From Ornithodoros turicata (Eukaryota > Arthropoda > Arachnida > Ixodida > Argasidae), in contig NW_026999320.1 in assembly GCF_037126465.1 (NCBI RefSeq), forward strand, positions 1,488,001 through 1,552,000: 64,000 bases of DNA. The letters are read 5' to 3'. A program made the position numbers and the translations under genes. Positions 33,190 through 43,486 of this stretch are shown here, piece by piece. The notes under the pieces were generated by a model. It did no database searches, was not told where the DNA came from, and saw only the letters and a list, made by a program, of their open reading frames with translations. Position 1 is the first letter of the stretch; each line of letters starts with the position of its first letter.

Positions 33190-33640
33190 GACGTATTGAA
33201 GGGTTACTTGTACCCACTAATTCGCGAAACACATTGCGGCTCTCGAGTTCCCTACCAGAAAAATTACCTCCAGGCTTCGCAAAAAATGAAAAAGCAAGGA
33301 AGAAAATGCTCCAAGCACATCGAACATGAAACACCAAATTTTATGCCGAATGGAAAGCATACACGGTTCACTACTCCCAACACACACATATGGAGCGCAC
33401 ATTGAACGGACACAACCCATCGGATGCACCAGACAGCCCTCCAAACGCCGAACACACAATCCTCGAAACTTCGAACAGGCTGGCACTGCAAAGCTCAAGG
33501 AAGGTCATCCTTAGTGACGAACACGACAGTTCCTCAAACGAAATGCCCGAGGATGAATTGTCCAAACAAGTGGTAACAGACACAATTCGATGTGAAAAGC
33601 AGTTGCAATTTGGCACACGTATGTGTGACCGTTGAGACAG
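33190..33640. other. Unassigned open frames in intron
   Basis: A plus-strand frame (33390-33635) is polar and acidic (SDAPDSPPNAEHT, SDEHDSSSNEMPEDELS) and looks protein-like in composition. It lacks splice sites in host phase and I know no family for it. Confidence 0.25.
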
Positions 33641-35981
33641 TCAACAACCTGTAAAGAAACCGAAGTGAATATCACGCTGGTATTTTTCCAACGTGAATGC
33701 TGGAGTAGTACACTATTTTGTAACTCACGTGCTCGCAATCGATACAGTCCCACGGTCACCTGTAACGAAAGAATACAATTAACCTCGCTTGTAATGTACA
33801 TCGTCGCTTCACCGATGCAGCCGATCCTCTCCTGCCGCCATTTGCAATGCGTCCACCGTCTGCAACAGAATGTACTTCGATTGTTAAGCATGAGTAAAAC
33901 GCAGGCGTCGTACGGTGCATAATACAGCTAGGTACAGCTAGGTTGACTTATCTTAAGCAAACGATAGACGTGTACATAAAAACCAAGGTGTCATCCTTCT
34001 CAAAGGCGAAGTTGCAACGCAGACAGCAGCCAAAGAATGCCGGAAGCGGGAAAGAAAACACTGCTGGAGAATACGCCAGGGGAATGAACGTGTAGTATAT
34101 TTCTATTGTCGGGAAAAACTCACGTGACCTCAGACGTCGGGCCAATCGTTGGGCCTCGGTAGAGTAGTTTTTGCTTTGTTTTATTTTGTCTCCATGGGTG
34201 ACGCGTGACGTAAAGCGACGCTGCCGAGGGGTTCTCTTTCCCTTTCCCCTCTGTTCTCTCCCCGCTTTGGCGGTTCTGGATTTTCGTTCGCATCCAGTGA
34301 AATAAATAAAACGCGGAAGCGTTGGCTCTTTCTGTTGCACAAGGTGCTTTATTTTTCAAATCACACATATGCAGTCTTCTGTATCTGCGCCAAACACGAA
34401 CTTTACATGAACATTGTTTCTGAAGTTCGAGTAATATGCCGAAGCAACTTCATATTCACTGTTAGCTGATGTCTCAAGTGGAAGACTTCACAGTAGATCA
34501 GTAAATTCACTGCACAGGCACACACATTCACAAATCCAGCATGACAGGAAACATGTTCATATCCCTTTGCTGCTTGTATAGTGTCACATGTCAAGGCTGA
34601 CCCGTCACAAAGGAACCTGTGCAGCTGCTAGGCCAAAAGATGATGTTCCAACCACTCAGAGTGGCATATCCATTCTATTGCGTCCATGCCGATGCTTTTC
34701 TGAAGCAGATATGAGTTGAGCAGTGCCTAGTTGATACCTGAGCAAGAAAGACCAGAATAGGGATCAGAAAACGTGGAAACTAAAAATTCTACCGGCCGAA
34801 ATGCTGAGTATATGCCACAGGTGCGGTGCTATGCTATGCTACGCTAAGCGGCAGAATGGAATAGGAACTGACTTACCTGCCATCGAGTGGAAAAACACAG
34901 TATTGATCCTTCTTGAATCGTTGTCGCGCCAAGCAAGCGAAGCAGACCTGCGCCTTCCACTTATCTATCACTGAATTTGCTTGCAGAAGTATCCAAGAGG
35001 ATTCGAGTTTTGCAGAGTCGGTATCGACGGGCACTAAAAGCCATCCAAAGCGGTACCGGCAAAGATGCTATGCGTGCGTCCCTGCTGCACCATATTTCGA
35101 AACTTTACGGTGAACTGCTCCGGCACCCCAGACACGGCGGTGCCCGCTTTCCCGCGCCACGAAAATGTTATAATTTCAAACGGAACAATGAGCGCTCGCA
35201 AACCAGGGGAGCGGCAGCAGGAGCCAATAGGATGCTCTCGGTAGAGAACTCGCGCTTCGACGTAAAAATTTTGACGTTTCATGACGTTTGATGACGCGAA
35301 AGGCTCGCAGCGCCTCACTTTAGTCCGCAAAGGAACTCGCGAGTTTCGTCCCCTTGAATACGCGGTGCCATGTCACTCCTCACCGGCGGAGCGCGGAGCA
35401 ACGTAGTACGCTCCAACGAAGGCACGCATATTCAGCCGGCACACGCATTATTCAACAAGCACACGAGTATAAGGTTCAGGAGGCACACATATTATTCAGC
35501 GGGCACAAAGCCGTTTCATACCAACGTGACTGCTTTGTACCTGCTGAAATTTGGCGATGAGGATCGCTGTGCTTGCTATTTGATAACCGTTACGGCTGCT
35601 CCCAGGCGGTTACGGCTGTGTACCGGCTGCACTTTCTGAGGGAACTTTGTTAAGCGACACGTCTCCGTCACAGGATTTAGAGTGTATACAGTTCACTCCT
35701 CCCCGTTCTCATTCCCCCCTCACGACCATAAAATTATCCGCAGAATTCAGCCGGTACGGAGTCCATGTGGATTAGGCCCGGGAAGGACAAAAAATGATTT
35801 GTGTAGGGGATTTGTACAGTCCGGTACAGTACAGTTTACCTAGCCAATAACTGGGTGCAGACAACAATCAGCTTCATCGCTCCTCCCACGTAGCACTCGC
35901 GTGTGGAATGCGTGTTGTCCTTTACCGTAGTTTCCCAAACCTTAATAGCGTTACCAAGCACTACAGGGAATTTTCTTGCAG
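33641..35981. other. Intron, nothing recognised
   Basis: Intronic DNA between host exons 5 and 6. A splice-like site at 34985 opens a coding-looking stretch, but in the phase required by exon 5 it meets a stop after 16 codons, so it is not used in the model. Confidence 0.35.
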
Positions 35982-36167
35982 TGTTTGTGGTTGCTCTTCG
36001 TTCACTACCTGCATCAGTTTGTCAACCGGCGTGTGTTCCGCATGTACGATTTGGCTGTCGCATTCATTACGTCTGAGGATGAAGTGCTGGCTACCGTAAA
36101 ACGTTTCATAGAATCTGCACAAATAGCGGAATTTGTGCGTGAAGAAGCGGTCAACAACAAGCTACAG
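35982..36167 (+). CDS. Host gene exon 6, post-sensor linker (SLC9C-like)
   Basis: Acceptor TTTTCTTGCAG, donor GTACGG, 186 bp, phase 0 to 0. It begins with a hydrophobic run (CLWLLFVHYLHQF), followed by NRRVFRMYDLAVAFITSEDE and a helical stretch VLATVKRFIESAQIAEFV. In SLC9C proteins the sensor is followed by a basic residue pair, a Tyr-Asp and a GKGxxxGEEEV-like segment. The Tyr-Asp-x6-x-Ser-Glu-Asp-Glu-Val pattern here corresponds, with the glycines replaced. Confidence 0.7.
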
Positions 36168-38511
36168 GTACGGCGTTTATGTTGTAACCAAATGTTGAAC
36201 CACTTCGGGTACGACTTTGACTCGTGACATTGTTACAACATTTTGGGGCGATATGATTCATAAGCTTTCGGGCGTAGGATATTACACTAGAAGTAATCAG
36301 TTGGATTTCCAGCGCTAGAGTAAACTAGCGAAAGTAAAATGGTTGTAAATTGTTGGAAGAACCTTGCATTCTGCTAATTGCTGGCAGGAGCGCCCGTAGG
36401 GAGGCGCTTCACGAGAACAACGCAGAGCTAAGGAGGTATCTCTCGCACATATGAGAGCATGTGCGGCCCAGAAGCAATACATAACAGTGGATTGCATGTT
36501 TTCCGTGGATTGCATGTTTCATTGATCGGAAGCCACACGATAAAGAAGCCATCACATCAGATAGCAGCAGCGTGATGCCAACCACCCCAAAAGAATATGC
36601 GATTGGCCTATGTTACCGTGAACACCTTGCGATGTACTAAAACTCGCTGCTGAAGAATTCGGTGTTTGAGGATTAGGTATCGCCCTCACAATGGGTCCAA
36701 CGATTTGTAGGAACCAATGATAGGCAAAGTATGATTTGATGCAACACTGTCTTACGAATCACAAGTAAAACGCTGGAATCCTCAGGACGACACTCTAGAC
36801 TGTTGTGCGGTCTGCGACCCCCAAATACTGACTGTCCATTAACGTGTCTGAAGCGGACACTCCGTGTAGCATTGCACAGAGTGTATAATCAGTGAAAGAA
36901 CCCAAACAACGAGAAAATGTGCACGCAATAGAGCCGCCGCTATTACTTGCGTATTTGTCTGTCTGTGAATATAACAAACAGCCCGGTTCGCGCTCATTTT
37001 GTTATTGATTTCGTTGTTATGATGCTGCCGTCGTTCCGTTGCAGCAGTGTCGTTTTTTCCTCACATCCATAAAACGAAATCCTTTTTAGGGTTGCAAGTG
37101 ACCGCGAGCGGGAGAAAAGCAGTTTATGTTGGCCACGGAATTCAGCAGTTTCTTGTTTGTAAACCGAGCGCAGAGGTTATACACGAGAGGAACACTCTTA
37201 ATATTTGAATCTGATAGAAAAATTGTGGTAAGAGAGCTCGGGGTGACGTCTGGTGGGAAATAATGCCCAATTCGTCAGGCGACAGCGATCTATATGTCGG
37301 ACACCTGGGTGCCGTCTAATGTATTGCTTCATAAACGAAAGCGTGCTTGGCGAACGAAATACAATCTCGACAGGTCATGGTCACACGTCACAGCAAACTT
37401 CACCGCATACGTGACCTTAAACATTGCCGCGCCCGTGATCGCCGGCCAAACCGTTTGCAAACAACGCGTTTAATTCCTCTGTGTGCCTTATTGGACGTTT
37501 TTCGATCCCGTTAATTATTTTTATCCGATATTCTCGCAGCAAAAGGCACAGTTTCGTACTTCAGCGCTCGTGCTGCTGAGCGCTTTCAAAGATGTGATGG
37601 CGACCCCGCTTTAAGATGCACTGGGCTAAAATGTCGCTGAAAAAAGAACCGTATATTTTACGCTAGAAAAATATTCTCATCTCTTGACTTTATGCCAACG
37701 CGAATATGGCGGCAAGTGATAACGATATGTAAACAAAGTCACACTACCTCAATACGACGTTGCCTATGACGTATGACCACGACAAGATGGCGCTTTTCCG
37801 AAAAGCACCCGCTTGAGGGTAGTTACAAAGATGGCGGGTTTGTGTATCCCTTGCGGTAGCATACTTGTGGTATCTGTGAATGATTTGTTGCTGCTGATGG
37901 CTACGTAGCCGGCATTTTTTTTTTATTTCAGACAGTGTTACACGCATGCAATTTAGTTTCCCGCTGTACCTGACGAGCAATTGCAAAGTTGATGACATGG
38001 AGGAAGGAATGGGAGGAGGCGCGCTATCGCACCGAGAAGTGTAGCTGGCCGGGCAACTTGATGGGCTTGGTATCGCCAGAAGCGACCGCTAGAGGAGTCC
38101 CACGGCTCTCTTCTTACCTGCATGTGTTAAAGTACGTTCTGACGGCAGTAACGATAGGCAATGATGGGGGGGGGGGGGGGGTCACGACATCCAGGCCCCC
38201 CAGATCCACCCCTGGACGATAGTCCCCTTTGCCTGTACCTTCCGACGCCACTACCTACAAATCGTAACCAATTTTCAAACAGCCCAGCTGACACCTCCTA
38301 CCTTTCGTTACTATTTACGAAAAGCTGATTGATAAACCAAAACATTTATGATTTCTTCACAACTAGGTTGCAGCTCACGCTAAGGATACTGAATTGTCTC
38401 GGTTGAGAGAATTAACAAATATAATATGATGCCTCGTTAATCCCGAACAAAATGACAACAGGGATTTCCGCGCCTCGGACCTATACTGGATCGCCTACTT
38501 ATTTTATGCAG
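36168..38511. other. Intron; poly-G tract
   Basis: Nothing coding recognised. A 16-base G run lies at 38166-38181. Confidence 0.4.
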
Positions 38512-38676
38512 TTGTTGAAAGACATAATCGTGGTCCAGCAGCACTATCCAGAACTCGAGGGGTTTGCGCGGTCACGACAAGTGGCTCGCAAAATACTGAA
38601 CTCGTCCCTGTCAGCGCTCGAAGACCTCGAGAAGTCTGGCCTCGTAGAACAGCAGCACTTCGATAAAGTGCATGCG
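38512..38676 (+). CDS. Host gene exon 7, helical linker (SLC9C-like)
   Basis: Acceptor TTTTATGCAG, donor GTAAGT, 165 bp, phase 0 to 0. It reads LLKDIIVVQQHYPELEGFAR, SRQVARKILNSSLSALEDLE, then KSGLVEQQHFDKVHA. This matches the conserved SLC9C linker (xLLQxEHPxI, KTRQAxRxxLN, LKxxGLLDE), one of the best diagnostic regions. The linker couples the voltage sensor to the cyclic-nucleotide-binding domain. About 22.3 kb of intron follow. Confidence 0.72.
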
Positions 38677-39560
38677 GTAAGTAAAAACACATATCACTAC
38701 GTGTATGTACCAAATGCCTAAGCTTGGCTCTACGGAAAATGGAGAACGAGACAAAAAGGAGCTTACTGGGAGAGGGAGCGATATTGTTCAATAGATGATA
38801 TGATATTAATGATATTAATGATAATCTTAAACGGATCGTGCTAAGTGACACCGAATTACTTTGTGAGCGCAAACATTGCCTCACGAGGAGTACGGGTCGT
38901 TTGACTATATATATCGTAGCTAAAACCGCGCCGACAGGGAGCAAAAGGGGGGTTTTGGTTGGGGGGTGCGGTGGGGTAAGAATTATGTTAGGAGCAGCAT
39001 AACAAGTCGGGAGACGAGTTCAACTTCTCCTCGTTTTTTTTTCTTTCAAACAAACAAAGAAACAGGGAGCACTAGGAGGATAACGCTCATTCAATGTCTG
39101 GGGGCCATATGCTTTGGACATGATTGGAGTAGATACTAGTCTGCTAGCATCAAGCGCTTTGCGGCATAAATAAGCTTCCGTCGGCGAACGCCGTGCGCTG
39201 CCGCGGCGCCCGGCCATTTCAGGTTTCGATTCATTTGTATAGCGAAATTCAGGGATGGATTTTTCACAGCACGCGCTCGTTTCAGGATTGTTGAATGATT
39301 GGCTTTCAACCCCATGAGCACTATCTGCAATTCTGTTACCTCGCTTTTGTCCAGCATTCCCCAGTTAGAGAATTCGCCGCATGACTCATCTATAAAAACG
39401 ACATCCATGCTGCTCACATCGGCTTTTACAAAACAAAAATAGAAACCATAAAAAGGCGCACCCTATAACGTAGTGTAGTTAACGATCACCTTTTCGCAGA
39501 TACTCTAGTACATAAATGTCTTACCAGCTATCAGTTTTTAATCTAAACATAAGGCAAGTT
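38677..39560. other. Intron; unassigned minus frame
   Basis: A 93-codon minus-strand frame at 39417-39136 (MSSMDVVFIDESCGEFSNWG start) looks coding by composition but has no recognised family and no clear splice partners. Confidence 0.25.
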
Positions 39561-39564
39561 TGGA

Positions 39565-39640
39565 TTCTCATTTCATGGCAACACGGCCAAGCGCTCGGAA
39601 ATTGCTAGGTCAGCGCCCAACCTGGATCTCGCGGAGGCTG
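39565..39640 (-). repeat. MITE family B, partial copy
   Basis: Matches the inverse of 18560-18615 and 26160-26215 (TCATTTCATGGCAACA, AATTGCTAGGTC). Only the right end of the family is present. Confidence 0.5.
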
Positions 39641-39659
39641 CCAATCGAACATGGCAGGC

Positions 39660-40990
39660 GATGTTTTAGTAGCCGCCTGCACTAAAGCGAAACGCACCGC
39701 TCCGAAAACATTCTCGCCACTGGCCTGTCGCCAAATTGGCCGCGTAATAGTAGATACGTAAATATTTGTTTCGTCATTGGTCTCCGAGAACTGGCGTCAC
39801 TGTTCCTTCGCCCGGGTTGGGCGAGAGCCATTTGATTGAGGAGCGAGGATCCGGACTGCCGGTCGAACGGAGGAGAAAGAAAAACGACGTAGAGGCATGT
39901 CCATCCACACGTGTTCTCCCGGACTGCAACCGTTGTGCTCGCAGACGTTAGCGAGTTGTTTCGAGGGTTTTGAATGCTTCAGATTTAGATTGTGGCGAGC
40001 AGGTAATGTGCAAACTAGGGATGTGTCAACCGAATGCGCGAATCCTCGGGTCCTAGGCAGGGATTCTAGATTCGGGAATCCCCATCCCACTGACCAAAAT
40101 AGCGAATGGAATCCACAAAATACGTTTGCTTGTTCCTTTTTCTAATTGGCGCCTAAGCCTTTTCCAAGTCCGCCGAGCCTCATTGGCCGATGGGTGTATT
40201 CTTGTTTGTGTGTTTACATTGCTCTGGACTCAAAAAGCGTTCCTGCAAGAACTGTTACATTACAAGTTTAAGCGCAATGTGGTTTTGCTTTTGATTGTTG
40301 GTTAGGTTGATGGAAATAATTCAGACTCGAGATTTTATGTATTTCTTGTAGTCGATCAAAAACACGTTAAATAAATTACGTTTAAGAACTATATGGGTGT
40401 ATTTTATCCTGAAACTGAACTATTATTTAATTTGTTTTTCATTAAAGAACGGTATCATATTCTGCTTCAGAACACTTTTCACTAGAATATTTTTTTTCTG
40501 ACTTTTTCAACTGTTTTAAAGAAAGGATTGGAAAGGTTCGTGGCTTCGCAGAACCTTGCTTGCATTCGGATTCGATTCGGATCCGGAAAATTCTAGATTC
40601 GTCCCACCTCTAGTGAAAATGGAGTGGCACATCGAGCTAATCATCACAACACCGGAAAGACGAACATGACACGGAATCCTTGCACCTCCAATGAAAGCAG
40701 AAATCGTTCGTGACGAAGTCTGCACTCCTTTCGATGTCCCGCAAGTGAACGGTAAAACAACCTTGGCTACTTTTTGTTACCGAAGGAAGTAACACAGGTT
40801 TATCCTGTGAAGTGTATTGGGTACAACATTTACGAGTCACTCTGTACGTTACAGGCTTTTCACCGCCATCGCTTTTGTATTTATCTGCTTTTGGCAAAAC
40901 ACGTACGCTACTCTGCAGCAAGCGCGGAAGAAAAGCATACAAAGGTGGTGATGGGGGAAGGGGCATCCGCCGGAAGCTCTCATAGTCGCA
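39660..40990 (-). repeat. Dispersed repeat family A, inverted copy
   Basis: Inverse of 9240-10420 with a large internal deletion. It faces the direct copy at 40995-42110 head-to-head. Its sequence is interrupted by the hAT MITE at 40016-40612. Confidence 0.65.
40016..40612. mobile_element. hAT-type MITE, 597 bp, with empty site
   Basis: The left end is TAGGGATGTGTCAACCGAAT and the right end, inverted, TAGAGGTGGGACGAATCTAG. It is flanked by GTGCAAAC (40008-40015) and GTGAAAAT (40613-40620), a diverged 8-bp duplication. The sister repeat copy at 41965-41985 runs through the same point with a single copy of the octamer. No transposase is present. Confidence 0.7.
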
Positions 40991-40994
40991 GTGG

Positions 40995-42110
40995 TCTAGG
41001 GAAAATGGCAGGCGTTCAAACCAAGTGATCTCCAGGAGTCATTGAGAGCGGTCAAGATCAGCAGCGCGGGAAAAAAGTTAGGGTCAAGTGCGCTTGCGTA
41101 GACCCAACCTACCCCCTAGACCCAACCTACTTTTCATTTCTCTCCCCGGGTTTTTCGTCTCTCTTCTCGTCCCCCTTCCCCCAGCCCCAGCTTCGTCTGT
41201 CTTTCTTCCGCACTTGCTGTAGAGTAGCGTACGTGTTGCCCAAAGCAGAGAAACAAAAATGCGATGGCGGTTGATAAATAAGGTTTATTTGTCCTCGCGA
41301 ACTGTTTCGGAAAAAGTTACATACATACATATATTTTCACCTCTTCTAACAGGCTTCACTGGAGGTTTAGGTGCTTCGACACCGAAGAGCAGTTCAAGAG
41401 CCAATTGTAGTTATCACACCCAGTATGTACAGGTGTACTGTTTTCGAAAACAGCTGGGACAGGTATGTCGTTGTTACCGATCGCTGCGAAGCACTAAAAA
41501 TAAAATTAAAACAATTTGTTCATGATGCGTAGCTCTGAACGAAAGTCACTTTATGAATAGGCAATCGATGTTGATTTCGTATTTGGACACCAAAGCACAC
41601 GTGTCGAAAACGTTCGTAGATCACAGTGAATGAATGGCTGCGTCGTGTATGATGAGCAACTAGCATACCACACACACGATTTGATTAGCGGCATATCTGA
41701 AACGCACATGTTACGGCAACGCACTGCACTATGAAACGCCTCTAACGTATAGAATGACTCGTAAGTGTTCTACGCAATCCACTTCACAAGATAAACCTAC
41801 ATTACTTCCTTCGGTAACCAAAAGTAACCAAACTTCTCTTACCGTTCGCCTATTGGACATTGGAAGGGGTGCAGACTTTCTCCCGAACGATTCCTGCGTC
41901 CTTTGTATGTGCAAGGATTCCCTGTCATGTTCTGTTCGTCTTTCCGCTGTTGTGATGATTAGCTGCATGTGTCACTCCGTTTCACATTAGCTGTCTGGAT
42001 CATCTAAAGCAATCTAAATCTGAAGCATTCCAAGCCCTCGAAACTGCTAGCGTCTACGAGCACAACGCCTGTAGTCAGAGAACACGCGTGGCTTGACACG
42101 TCTCCTCAGT
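40995..42110 (+). repeat. Dispersed repeat family A, copy 2
   Basis: Nearly full direct copy of 9240-10230. It includes a segment (41890-41990) lacking in copy 1 but present in the inverted copy at 40620-40700. Confidence 0.7.
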
Positions 42111-42119
42111 CAGCCCTCA

Positions 42120-42345
42120 GTGAATCTTCTAATATATAATACAGTTGTCGACATAGTAGAGAATGCCAAAACTCTCGGCGTAACTTTTTCCTGTACACTT
42201 TGTAACGACGTACATTCCAAGGCATCGCGAATTCTTGGATTTCTGTATAGACTTTGTACGCACATGACCAAACAAGTCATCATGCTGCTTTACAACTCAT
42301 TAATGTACTCACGCTTTAACTATAACCATTTTAACAATAACTATT
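42120..42345 (+). pseudogene. LINE reverse transcriptase fragment
   Basis: The frame contains NAKTLGVTFSCTLCNDVHSK and ASRILGFLYRLCTH, then a LLYNSLMYSRFNYN-like end. This is the distal RT region of Jockey/CR1/L2 LINEs (xKxLGVxLS...KASRxLGFLRR...YxSLxRPxLEY), with the middle part deleted. It stops at 42348. Confidence 0.6.
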
Positions 42346-42349
42346 CATA

Positions 42350-43480
42350 ACCTGTATCGATATAAACTGTATTACTACCGTAGTGCTCATAAAAATCCTT
42401 AGCTAATATATTATCACTCTTTGAACTCAAAGAGCATAGTTACCTTGATAATCATAGTGTCACATTCTTTTTGCCATATCCCCCGCTGCAGAACCAGATA
42501 CAGTGAATATAGCGTTGCATATGCATCTTGAACAAATCCTCTATTGATCCATTAACAGTGCCAAAGAAAGATGTTCATATTGCATGCATTTAGTTTACAT
42601 ACCACGGATTCTTTTCGTGGTGCTTAAGGCTATGGCCTCACTCCTCTCTTAAAATGAGGCAACTTTGTACCAGTCCTGTAGCTCTAATTTTCGTCTGTTG
42701 GTGATGAAACTGGTGCCATTCGGAAGCTATAATTCTTGGCTTGGGGGGACCAGCGGAGACCGTCTTCCGATTTTCGCCCAGGCATGCGGTTGCGGCGCCA
42801 TAAGGCCCTGAACAGGCAAATATCTCCGATTATGTATGTCTTTATGCTAATCTGGCGCAAAAAGGAGAGCAGATAGCGGCGCACAATTTGTTGCATTATG
42901 TTGTTCTATAATACGTGGAGGGTGGACCGTCTCGCTCTTACTGGTATATGACGCCGATAATCGAGAAGAGCCTTCAGAAAGACATGAAAAAATGCATTTC
43001 TTTGGCCTCCTGTTTCGAGGTGTTCTAATGTCACAACACAAGCCTAAAAGTGGCAGTGGATGTGCAATTATGCGCAAAAGAAAAACTGCTGAAAATTTCA
43101 GCATGATCGGTAGCGCACAGCCCAGGTTAATACAGTTCGGAAGCCACACGCACACATTCCAATACATTCCGACCAAACCGAAACTATACAAGATTTTCGG
43201 TAGCCAAATCGTGGCGGAGCATGTAACTACCGTGTCATCAACTCCAGTATTCTGCGGAAGGTGGCGCTTGCGTCACATCTGTTTGTTACGTCCCGTTGCT
43301 TACGTCCTGCTGTCTGCTGTGCTGCTGACTCATTCATCCAAGCACTGGCGTTGAAGCTGTCGAGGGTCCGGCATTCCTCGCCGTGTTGACAGTCGTGTTG
43401 TGATTTGAACTATTGATATTGCGGTAGGCTGCACGTTCATAGTATCGTTGCTGCTACCGCGTCGCACAAACTGGAAACGT
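42350..43480. other. No recognised feature
   Basis: Intronic DNA with short frames only. No TIR matching the downstream Mutator-like gene was found. Confidence 0.35.
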
Positions 43481-43486
43481 ACGGCA

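Noticed and set aside
34985..35160. Splice-like site with helical, basic coding stretch considered as an exon between exons 5 and 6
   Set aside because: In the phase required it stops after 16 codons; exon 6 already continues exon 5 in frame.
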